DNA from: Polytrichum commune
Taxonomy: Eukaryota; Streptophyta; Polytrichopsida; Polytrichales; Polytrichaceae
Direction: 5' to 3'
Length of the DNA stretch: 64,000 bases
Assembly (NCBI GenBank): GCA_950295325.1
Contig: OX485808.1
Span: 21,722,527-21,786,526, forward strand
The notes beneath the pieces were generated by a model. That model had not been told where the DNA came from. It did not search any database and saw nothing but the letters and a program-made list of their open reading frames with translations. The position numbers were made by a program, and so were the translations under genes. Shown piece by piece: positions 45,380-56,141 of the stretch (position 1 is the stretch's first letter; the number at the start of each line of letters is the position of its first letter).

Positions 45380-47015
45380 AATAACTTACTAACATTGAAC
45401 TCTATAACTCACAATAGATATTGTAGAACCAACACTCACATAAGATCCCCATTTCAAAACAATCATTAAGCCACCCTCATAGAGGATGGTGAACAAACAT
45501 CACATGTCGAGATATTAAAATACCAACATTCCTTTTTCTTTTCTTTCTTCACCAAGTCAACTTTTGCCATTAAAAGGCTCCACTCCAATTTGTCATTGCT
45601 CGACTTCACAAAGGCTACTATTTTTCATATTTTCTACTAATTTGTGCGGGGCTTAAAATGAACCTATATTTGATACATCTCTTACATTGAATTTAGTGTC
45701 ACCAAGTCTACTTGTTTTCTTCGATACTGATTGTAAACTACCCGTGTAGTGTCACCGACACTACATGTAAACCTAATACTATTTGTCACTCCTTGTAAAT
45801 CTTTTTGAGCATTATAGGTTTACAATGTTACATCTTGGGGGGGTTGCACCTTTCATAACATGTATGAGTATATGTGAATGCACATAAGGGGTATTAGTTT
45901 GAATATTATGTATATGTATGCTACACAAATTATAACTTGTAGTTATGTATATGTAAGAAGGGCCTCTAAAGAATATACAACATTTGTATTTATATGGTTG
46001 TGATCACTGGACTTTAAGGGACAAGTATTTAATATTGATGAAACTAGGATAAATAATTTTCTCATTTTCTTATCTCATCCATGCATGTATAGAAGAGAGT
46101 GCGGTGCCTCTTGTTCCTCCATAATTAATTACAAGATCAAACTATGGAATTTGCAAAATCTCGGAGCAAGGAGGATGAAATCTTGGGAAATTCTACCTTT
46201 GATGTAAGTGGAGCGACAAACTAATTGCAATGTTATGATGTCTACGTGTATTTTAAAGAAAATTGCTTATTTTCAATGGATTTTCTAAAAACTTGTGATG
46301 AATGTTTTAGTATTTTTGGTGGAGCCTTATGAAACGCTTTCATCCAAATAAATGAATGATTTGCCACTCTAGTTTATTTTATTTATATGACCATTTGGTG
46401 AGCATGAGAGTCTTCACTTTGTTAATAAATAAATATATTCATTCGAGCCCGGAAATGATGAGGGAAGTGGCTATGGCCTTGGTGTGGATTTGTTAACCAT
46501 CTTGTAATAATTGCTTGATGCACACCCTTGGAGAAGTGGGCTAGTCAGAAAAAAGTAACCAATTAAGACCCATCTACTTTAGTAGGTTGTGTCCCCGTTA
46601 ATTTACATTGTAAAATCATCTAAATGGATTTATCTCATTCATCACCAAAGTGAAGATTCTTGTTTTCATTAAGTGGTCCTACAATTCGCCCCCAATCATG
46701 CTGACCATTAAACCAAAAATGGTTAGCTTAATTTGAGCATGTAGTCCAATCTCTTTTGAGCACATGTCTATTTGGTGTTCGTTCATAGATCCACACCTAA
46801 CCACATACCACTATATAGGTGTCCAGAATATCGTTACACTTATTCTATCCTCATATGATTCTCGTGTGAATGAGATGAATGATAAACTGTGGGTGAAGAG
46901 GTCATTGGGGAAGAGAGGTAACCGCAGCCTTACTGGGGCTCCCTTGTACCCATTGGTTCTCCACAAGCTCTCAAGCTCTCTAACTTAGGGTTTCGGCGAT
47001 GACATCGAGCCTCGC
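45380..47015. other. Intergenic sequence upstream of the PRPP synthase gene
   Basis: Holds the small palindrome at 45,745-45,765 and repeats shared with 7,581-7,725 (46,449-46,577) and 35,745-35,830 (46,741-46,830). The last 100 bp are likely the 5' UTR of the downstream gene. An upstream ATG at 46,998 opens only nine codons. Confidence 0.5.
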
Positions 47016-49837
47016 ATGGCATCCTTAGTGCCCGCGAGCGCCTCGATCCACGACCGTCCCTCGTGGATCATCTCCCCGTACACGGCCACCTCTCCAACGA
47101 CCATCGCCGTCAACAATTTCATCCACAATCGCCCCAAAACAAAGCTCAGGGGTTTCCAAACCCTCGCGGGAAGCAAACCCTCGCGGCCCAGAGCTGGACG
47201 GACTCGTGCACACTCAGAGGTGATCGATACAATGCCGCAGGTGTGCGAGGGTGAGGCCTCTAGTTCCGTAATGCAGCCGCCGTCGGAGAAGGCAGACATT
47301 TATGCGAATATTTCAACCATTCCCATTAGCGCTTCCTTGATAGGGTCAGGAGTTGACGCAAGCGAGCTCACTGGACGCGTTTGCAACATCGCGGACAGAC
47401 CTCACAAGAAGCAGGTGCAATTTCCTTCATAAAATATATTGATGGCTTTATCAAAGAATGGTGGCTAGGGGACATGGCAACAGGAATTGATCGAAAATAA
47501 GCAATTTCTTGCAGGTATGTCTGTTCTATTGTGATGAGACGGAGGATTTGGCTCGACGCATTGCTGCGGAAACTGACTCAATTGAGTTGAGCACTATCAA
47601 ATGGGGGTGCGCTCTCTTACATAACCTCAAACAAATTCACCTGCATACTAGGGTTTTGGGCTTTGGGTTTAGTCCAGTCGGACAAGTTGCAGAGAATCTT
47701 GGCATATAAGCAGTTTATGGTTCTTACTCTCCTCCTTCAAATTTGTTAAAAGAAGGTGCATTCCTATGAAGTGTTCTGGTTCACCCAGGTTTATGTGAGT
47801 GGATGGTCATGCAAAGTACATCTGAAAGCAATCCAAGTCAGTCACGGAAATATGCTAACAGAAATGCTTTACATTCTTACCTTGCACGTGTTAGTAGCAG
47901 TTGAAAGATTGATCTCTTGAAGTTCTTTTTTGAAACTCTATTCAACTGTCACATCAAATGGACTTTGTGTCATGTTCTACTTGTGAATTTCTGGCTGCCA
48001 TCTTCTTCTGATGAGTTTCTGTAATGCTGTGGAGCAGGACATTTGCAGATGGATTTCCAAACGTGTTTGTGCCTAATGCACATGGCATTCGTGGTCAGCA
48101 TGTAGCCTTTTTGGCGTCATTCAGCTCACCAACAGTAATTTTTGAGCAGCTGTCAATCATCTACGCCTTACCCCGTATGTTTGTTTCGTCCTTCACTCTT
48201 GTGTTGCCATTTTTTCCTACGGGGACATTAGAGCGCATGGAAGATGAAGGAGACATTGCAACAGCCTTCACTTTAGCCCGGATACTTTCAAATATCCCCA
48301 TCTCAAGGGGTGGGCCCACAAGCCTTGTTATTTTTGACATCCATGCCCTCCAAGTAAGGCTTTGGCTGGTCTTTTGTATTTCTTCATCCTCTAATTCTTG
48401 CCTCTTGTTCTGTATTCTATGGCATAGTTGATGAAGGACTGTTTGCTTTGTGAGGCATGATTATCATCTGATTGAATACTTCTTTGTCAAAAGAAGTATT
48501 GTTCAGGTTGCTAATTGCATGTATCTGTTTCTAAATTTCTCACTATGCAGTTTAGTTTAGTTTTTGGAAGGACCCCATGCACTTACTGCCACTTATTTCA
48601 TCTTCTTTATTGTACACTTATATATGTGTCTCCGTTTACCAGTTTGAGTGATCAATGGGTTTCAGGAAAGGTTCTACTTTGGAGATAATGTGCTGCCTTG
48701 CTTTGAGAGTGGCATTCCATTGCTGAAGCATCGCCTCCACCAGCTTCCAGATTCCAATAATGTGAGTGCTCTCTTCATTTTCGGAAGCAATTTGCATTAG
48801 GAAGTTGTCCTTTTGATTGATGATACTGAATTGCACTATTATTGTTGGATGATAGGTGAGCATTGCATTTCCAGATGAGGGAGCATGGAAACGTTTTTAC
48901 AAGCAGCTCCAGCACTTTCCTATGGTATATTGACTAATTGCTTCTATCCTTGGAATGCTGCAATTAAATTTTGTTCAAGTTGTTTGAAGAACCTTGAAAC
49001 TCTATCAATTCCTATATCCACCATATCCTTGTTGATTGACCACTGGTCTGACTTGGAGATTTTGAACTGGAAATAGATCATCTGTACAAAGGTCAGGGAC
49101 GGAGATTCCCGGATAGTGCAGCTGAAGGAGGGAGACCCAAAAGGCCGCCATGTTGTAATTGTAGATGACTTGGTGCAATCCGGAGGTACTTTGATCGAGT
49201 GTCAGGTATGTGAGCTGGATCCCTTTGCCTACTCTTGAACCATGGTTGCTAGTCACTCTGTATTGAAATTGTCATGTTTTGGGAAGTTGTGGCAAGTTTA
49301 AGATTATCGAGGATTTTTGTTTTTCTTTTCTTCTTATTCCTTATTTTAAAATTAAAATCATTAGTCAGTGCTTCCAGTTACTGATTAAGATTATCATGAT
49401 ATTAACTGTTTGTGGGGCAAGGATTATTGCAGAAGCTCTTAGCAACCATGGGAGCTGCTAAAGTAAGTGCTTATGTCACACATGGGGTCTTCCCAAATAG
49501 GTCATGGGAGCGATTCAAACACGACAATGGAGGTGAGAATGAGAATTCTACAAATTTTTTTATGCTGAAAGCAATTGGAATTTAATCTTTGGAACTGGTG
49601 AATCTAATGTCTTTAGTGCAAGTAGCTGGACACTGTCCAGCTGGGTATTAGTTATTGGGATGCAGCAGTTAAATAACTCTTCTTGTTTTGTCTTGCTATG
49701 CAGAGGGTGCAGGGAATGGGTTTGCTAATTTCTGGATTACCGATTCATGTGCCCAAACTGTGAAACAGGTGATGGGAAAACCACCTTTTGAGGTTCTTAG
49801 TCTAGCTGGATCCATAGCTGTGGCTCTTCATATCTAG
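47016..49837 (+). CDS. PRS4: Ribose-phosphate pyrophosphokinase (PRPP synthase), PRS3/4 class, 8 exons
   Basis: Makes phosphoribosyl pyrophosphate from ribose 5-phosphate and ATP, the precursor of purines, pyrimidines, His, Trp and NAD. Exons: 47016-47414, 47515-47606, 48038-48353, 48666-48761, 48856-48924, 49077-49205, 49433-49532 and 49704-49837. All junction phases fit, giving 444 residues. Landmarks are [44 protein letters not shown], the PRPP-binding loop [26 protein letters not shown], and [14 protein letters not shown] at the C terminus. These mark the plant phosphate-independent class II enzymes (PRS3/PRS4). The first about 130 residues are not conserved and begin Ser/Thr/Arg-rich, so an organellar targeting peptide is possible. 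Whether it equals PRS3 or PRS4 is not decided. Confidence 0.93.
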
Positions 49838-52800
49838 GAAATACTGTTTAATCAGATTACCTTTGCAATTGAGACTGGCAAGGAAAGAGCAAATCTCTTG
49901 ACTTGCCCTCTTAGCAGAAATAGCCTTCATGGCAAACAGGATAATGCCTGTATGGCCTGAGGTGCTCATTAGATTTAGAGTTCTGTTTTGTTGATGGGAA
50001 GGTTTCCCCAGTTGGCCATCATGTGTGAGTTCCCCTCCAAAACTCAAGTTCACTGTGGTCTCCACTCAAAAGTCAGGATGGCAATCACCAAGAATTTGCG
50101 ACCAGGTTTCCATTCCTGCTGGCTTAGTCCTAACTACAATAGGGCGAGGTGCCATATGTTTTCCTGCACAATCTAATGCAAGGATCACCTTACATTTCAA
50201 ACTTTGTGGGTAGTGAGTGTCACATCCATCTGCAGTAGCTCTTATATGGCTTACCTGCATCTAGATGAATTGCTCACTGAGAACGAAACACAATCATCCA
50301 ATTGCATTCAGGGATTGTGAACTCTCAAACGTTCCTCGTTTGGTAGCAATGTGTTCTATTAGAAGCTCAATATGTTTGTGCTCCATTAATGTTTGCAAAT
50401 GTACTTAAAACATGAGTTTTGATTTGTTCAAGATCTGGTGTACATATCCAGGTTCTCTACATGTAGACCATGAATAACCCACTTGCAAACGTGAATGCAT
50501 CTGAACAAAAATGTTTGGCAAAAAAGTCAGGAAAATTGACCATTCGACCACATAGTTATACTTTGTGGCATCTTTGATCATACTTTGTGTTGCTAGAGTT
50601 ACATGAATTAATAGGTACGAAGAATATGATACTTATGAAATGAAATGAAATTGAGTGTGGACAGCCAAATGGCTAATTCCCTAGAGTAATGGAGTGTGTG
50701 TGCCTTCATAAGGTAGTGGTTGATATCAACTTGATGATCTATAGTAAAGGTGCCTATTCTTGATCAGGACCCCATCAGCAATCTATAGGTATTGGAATTT
50801 CGATCAGGTTGGGATTGAATTTCAAGTAGACTGGAACCAATAGTGTCATAACACATGTCCTAGGTTTGAGTGAGGAGGAATGAGTGGTTATGGCAGACTC
50901 TATGTTCAGGCCAACTTTTGGCTTAAAAAAATTGCAGTAATTTCAATTTAAAGAATAAAATTACCAAAAAGTGTACAATCCTCTTGATTTCAATCTTCCT
51001 ACTTGGGAAAAAATTGCACTCCCTTAAATTTCTCCAAATCTAGTGAAGAATCTCTTAAGTGATTGGTTATGGGTGCCTCTACTCTAGTTGGAAGAAAAAC
51101 TTGAGATTGCCTAACACTAAGGTAGGCAAGTCTTAAACATATACACTTTTTCTTTGCACCCACTTCTCATGTGATATGAAACATATAATTAGTGCAAGAT
51201 GAGCAAATCCAAATTGTTCCCTTAGCCACTTTCCTCATAATTTTTGGAGTTTGTATGAATATCTTATTTATTGTCAAAGTGAATATTCTTTGAGTCATGA
51301 CACGCGGGTCCTTACGCATGATAAGATGGAATAAATCAACGGTTGTGGACATTTGGAGTGCCATGGTCTCTCGGTTTTGTGTTAGGCCTACCTCCAAGAG
51401 GTGGTTTTTAAAAATAGTCCAAGTGACCATGTAACATGATCCATTTGATGCCATGTAGGAATCCATGTAGACTTTACATCCATTTTGCATTCCCTTACTC
51501 CGTTGGTCTCTCAAGCATAGTGTGAAGCGAACTTGGACCAGCTCTGCCTTTTCCACCAATGGGAGTGCTTGAAGTGTAATGGTCACGGGCTCTCAGTCTC
51601 GTGTGAGAAGTGGCCCTTAGAACACAACTCCCATCGTTGGAGAACCGCTCATCTACTGGATTTGAAACTATCGTTGGGCCCACGTGGCGGAATGATCTAT
51701 CATCCAGATTCCATCCAATTGATGAGACTCCTTCCTCGAACCAGAACGGGAGAAATCATAGGATTAGATTGTCGGTCGATTCCGCCGGAGGGTTTCTTCT
51801 CGCCGAAGCTAAGAACTCTTCCACATTCTACATTTGCAGATAACACAGGAACTGCTCATAAGCAGCGGAATTGAGCTTTGAATCTCCACTGTTTTTTTTT
51901 TTCTTCTTTTTCGCGAAAACGCGGTTTTATGAGGTTGCACAGGTCGTTCTTTGTTTGGCGTTTGTCGATGTCTTCAATTTGCTAATAATTGCACTTGTGT
52001 TTGAAGCGCATGGCATGGAAGAGAGTGCTTCCTGGCCTGTTTAGCTGGCGACGTCTACCGAGGGGTAGAGAATGGAGTTTTGAGAGCATTAGGGTTTTGA
52101 GTGCATGTGGGGTTCAAGGTGCATTTAAGTTGTCCGGTATATATTAGATTCTTAAATTTTTTAAGGTGCGTTTATACACATAACCGCCGCGGGTGGTCAA
52201 GTTGTAGTTCGGCCCACTTTCGCTCACACCTACGATTTTTCATTCGTTTTCACATTAGTGCTGCTCTTGATGTGCAGTTGAAGTTTGGAATTGACCTCAA
52301 CGATCGTTCCCCCTATTGGTGCAATCCGTGGAGTGGAGACAAACAATTCATGGATGGATTGTAGTGGAAAGGTTGTCTAAGAGTAAGTGCGTCCTACAAA
52401 TCGTTTTCTCCCATGCTTCCGTGAAGTTCTCTCCCGGTCCCAGATGGGAACTACAAACAATATAGAACCAAAACACGTAAATCACAACCATCGTCGGAGC
52501 TTCTCTCAACTACACCTTGTATTATAGTTGGACCAGTGAGAGTAGTTGTGGCTCTCTCCTGTGCCACTACAAACAAAATAGAGCCAAAGAACGTCAACTT
52601 CAACGCAACTACTTCCAAGTACACCTTATACTGTAGTTGGGGAAGTTAGAGTAGTTGTTGTGATGGTTGTCATCGTTGCATCTTTCCTTTCTTATCTCTC
52701 ACAAATAGAACCAAGGAAAGTAAACAAAAACCATCAACCATCCGCCATCCGCCATCAACCACCGAAGCGGTGATAGTGTGTAAACATACACCATGAGTGT

Positions 52801-52840
52801 GTGTGTGTGTTAGTTAGGGTTAAAGTTTTTAGGATCGAGG
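49838..52840. other. Long intergenic stretch between the PRPP synthase and STK19 genes
   Basis: No gene recognised. 51,355-51,540 aligns with 63,300-63,485 (CTCTCGGTTTTTGTGTTAG-type block, GCCATGTAGGA, AGTGTxAAGxGAA), a dispersed repeat. From 51,640 to 52,350 the sequence is less AT-rich and has several short overlapping frames with no domain. 52,400-52,800 has two diverged copies of a block (AATAGAACCAAxxxACGT ... GTAGTTGGxxxAGTxAGAGTAGTTGT), a short local duplication upstream of STK19. Confidence 0.5.
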
Positions 52841-54259
52841 ATGCATCGACGGAAGCCGCAACCGCGGGCTCCGAGCAATCACACCGCTCTCGTTTTGTTA
52901 CCAAATGTCAATGACATCGTAACGCCCGCATCAGGCTCCGGAGCCCACTCAAATTCGTCCATCAGCAAGAGGAAATTCTTAAATCTCTACACTTCGACTG
53001 TCAAGAAAACTAGGGTTAGGGCTACGAGCAAGCGTCCTCGACGAGATGGAGCAACGGATTCAGGAAGCAATGGTGATGGTGACGAGAAGCTGTTACAGAA
53101 GATTGAAGTAGTTGATCAAGGTACAGATGGTAAGCCTGACGAGCCTATTACGGTTACTGCAGGGGGTTTGGCCTCTTATGATGTGCAACAAATCCATGAA
53201 AGCAATTCAGTCGATTTGTAAATCTCGAATGAATCCAATGCCATAAGAATGAGATTATGGTGACTAAACCTCAAATTTTAAAGTGAAGATATGCAGTCTT
53301 CTTAAATGATTATATATGCGTGGCTGAAGTGGTTAGTGTTGAGTGGGCGTTGAGCATTGACATTTTGGGAATCCCAATCTATCCGCCGTCGTATTAATCC
53401 CTAAATAATACTAGAAGTGTTCATTTTAGGGGAATGTTGAACCATTTTGCGCCCAAGAGTAGATGTGGCCGAATGTGGCCGAATGCTGGTGTTTGAATTA
53501 AGACCTGTCTACATTAATGCAGAGGCATGCCTGGAGCAGAGCTCTGAGGAGTGGAGTATGCCAACAGACACGAAAATTGCACTGGAGTTGATGTGTTCGC
53601 AGTTCCCGAAATTGGAGAAGGCTAATGTGAGGCCATTCGTGTTGAGGTCCCAGCTGTACAGTAGCGTCAGCGACCGGACACTTGTAGACAGAGAGCTGGA
53701 GGGTTTGAAATTACAACAGGTGGTTCGGTTATTTAAGCTCAATACTGGCCAAGACGACTATGCTGTCATGTTTATGGCTGATTACCTTGCGCAGATTGAA
53801 TCAGGCAGAAAGAGGCTGGCCTTGAAACAGTCAGAAGACGAGATGGCGGTTTTTGACTGGTTTACAAAGCATGTGATTCCTTCTCATGTGGATGCGGGCA
53901 TCACGAATGAGAAGTTAGTAAGTCTCTTGTCTGAAGGAGGTGAGGTCAAGGATAGCCATATCTCACTCCTAATGAATGCAGGGATCTTGACACGGCAGCT
54001 GGTTGATGCAACTGCTTATTGGTTTGCAATCCCAAATGTTGGGTTTCTGCTGAAGAGTGTAACAAATGGGCGGAAGGAGATCTTATCATTTTTGGCAAGG
54101 CGTAAGTACAGAGAAATCCTGCAGGTTCCTCTTGAAAGACGAAAGTTGCAATATTCTGTGCTTGGTATGCGGTTTCACATCCGTGATCTCTTAGGCTCGG
54201 GCCACATTCACGTCATTCCCTCTCCATCTGGCCCTTTGGTGCGCCTCACTCGTGACTGA
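52841..54259 (+). CDS. STK19: STK19 homolog (winged-helix nuclear protein), 2 exons
   Basis: Related to human STK19. That protein was long listed as a kinase but is now described as a DNA-binding winged-helix protein that helps transcription-coupled nucleotide excision repair. Exon 1 52841-53129 (donor GTAAGC; a GTACAG donor 9 bp earlier would also keep frame) and exon 2 53523-54259 give 341 residues. The C-terminal 245 residues carry the family blocks RPFVLRSQLYSSVSDRT, FKLNTGQDDYAVMFM, KDSHISLLMNAGILTRQ, YWFAIPNVGFLLKS and MRFHIRDLLGSGHI. Residues about 40-70 are very basic (SKRKFLNL ... TSKRPRRDG), a probable nuclear-localisation and DNA-contact region. No kinase motifs (no VAIK, HRD or DFG) are present. 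Confidence 0.92.
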
Positions 54260-54766
54260 GAGCATGAGTTGAAGGAAGTTTTCATCAAATTTGGAGTATG
54301 GAGAATATTGTGAGCGAAAGTCCCTCATCTGCATCAACATATCCACATTGGGTGTGCAGTCTTTGAGGCCTTCATAAGTTGGAGGGATGAAGGATTCTAA
54401 AGGCAAACGATTCAAATATCACTATCATATCTCCCTCACATGCCCACCACCAAATCAACTGATTGTGGGTGTCAGAGCTGTCGTGGTAGGAATATCATAG
54501 TTGGAAATATTGAAATTATTGAGGGATTGAAGCTTGTAGAGCTATTGATGATTCATCTTAGGATCCGCATGTGGACAAATGTCCCTTATCAGGATCTTGT
54601 AAAATTTATATTTCAGGGATTCAATACATATTCTGATTTGAAGCATGTCTCAGGTTTTTGATTGTTGGATTTCTAGTAATTGTTTGTTTTTCAGTTTGGT
54701 GTTTCGAAGCATATTTAAGATTTGTAGGCAGAAGATTGCATTGTTTCTGGTCTAAAGTGTCTCTCA
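54260..54766. other. Sequence downstream of STK19, possible exon
   Basis: Probably begins with the STK19 3' UTR. A short stretch after a good acceptor (TATATTTCAG, then GGATTCAATACATATTCTG to CTCAG/GTTTTT, ending about 54,652) looks like a small exon, but its phase does not fit the frame at 54,767. The 73-codon frame at 54,440 has no domain. Confidence 0.3.
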
Positions 54767-55063
54767 TTGGAGGGTGGTGAAATTTTTGCCGGCGAGTTCC
54801 AAACATCAAATAGATGGCTTGTGGAGGTTCTATTATTACGCTGCAAGTTAGCACAAGAAGTTGTAGAAGAATATTGTGGAAAGGCCCAATATCAGTTCTT
54901 TGCTAGTGAGCTGGAAACTTTTGATGGTCTTATGATAGAGGTCATTACTGATGTGGAAGCAGTGGGTGAAGGTGTGACCTGCATTCACAGAATTCCAGGA
55001 GGTGAAACGAAATTGCAAGGAACCTCGCAGTTCCACTTTTGGGTGCAGAAGAACCGCCGGTAA
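54711..55063 (+). CDS. Unrecognised exon-like open frame
   Basis: Open from an acceptor-like TTTGTAG just upstream through a Met at 54,767 to TAA at 55,061. It is about 116 codons if read from the acceptor. The sequence (e.g. GEFQTSNRWLVEVLLLRCK, LETFDGLMIEVITDVEA) has the look of a folded, acidic alpha/beta protein and balanced codon use, but I do not recognise the family. It may be the terminal exon of a gene whose other exons I could not find, or a decayed gene. It lies between STK19 and the DPY-30-motif gene on the STK19 strand. Confidence 0.35.
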
Positions 55064-56141
55064 TATCCTATATTTACAGCTTCAGAAGATTTTCCCTTGG
55101 TCGAGTCTTTGAAATTTTGATTAAGGATGTCGTCCAAAATCTGTGTTCCTGTGAAACCAGGGTTAGAAACAATTTCCTCGATTGCACCCACAGGCAGGAG
55201 AAACCAGGGCAGTGAAGTCGCAGTAGTGGAAGTCTGAGAGTAAGAGAGTTGGGAGATTAGGGTTTAGTGCTCGAGAGCTTTGAGTCTCTGAACATTGAGG
55301 TATGGTTATGTGATGATGACTTTTAGCTAAATTTTTGCCTCATCGTTTCGAGAAAACTCTTCACTTTTGTTGGTGAGGAAGTCATCTTATACACCCATTT
55401 GTCTGCTCATTTGCACATATGGGTCTTGCGTAAATTCACCGTATCCAAGGTCGTTCTCTCAAGGTGTAGAATTGACAACCCTAAGGCAGTCTGAGGGGCA
55501 GTTGAGTGCACCTTTTGACAGACTTAAAACCCTTGGGAAACCCATGAAGATAAGAATAGAGCTTATCCAATGGATATATGGTTTCTGGGAGCATACAAGG
55601 AGAGAAGAGACGAAGAAAGACTACTATCTTGCCAATGAATGTCATTGAGCTGAAATTTTTCTTACTCTACTGAGGTGTATGAGTGAGAACTTTACACCAT
55701 CTTCTGAGATGCCATAGAGGTGAGACTGTCTATCTCTTCAGTGTAGTTTGATTTTAGAAATTGAGTAACCGGGGACTAGTATGGTAACTTATTTATACAG
55801 TTAGTTTCAACTGTTTCTTACACTGCAAACTGGAGGGTTGTCAATAACTTACTGCTGATACCATAGATGGGGCTTTATTGAATCCTGTGATTCTTCTGGT
55901 AAGGAAGTCATAAATGTCTATATTCCAGACAAGACCAGTCAACATTGTTCCACTTTTCCTATGCTGTACAGAAATTGATATCAAAACATTTCCAGCGACA
56001 AACTGGCATTTGTATCCAAGTATATCTACTAAACATTCAAGACCGTGATGGTGAAAACAAATTATCAATTGCTTTTCATCCAATGATTTGTGGCTACTAG
56101 TTCTATAACTCTTTCTTTTATTCCTTCTTTTCTTCCTTCTG
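55064..56141. other. Intergenic stretch, nothing recognised
   Basis: Two short frames (55,367-55,648 plus; 55,841-56,167 minus) have no domain. The second overlaps the end of the DPY-30-motif gene in another frame. A TTCC/TTCT-rich tract lies at 56,100-56,160. The 3' UTR of the minus-strand gene probably lies in the last few hundred bases. Confidence 0.4.

Noticed and set aside
52841-54259. STK19 as a protein kinase
   Set aside because: The name is historical. None of the kinase motifs is present and the conserved blocks are those of the winged-helix protein.
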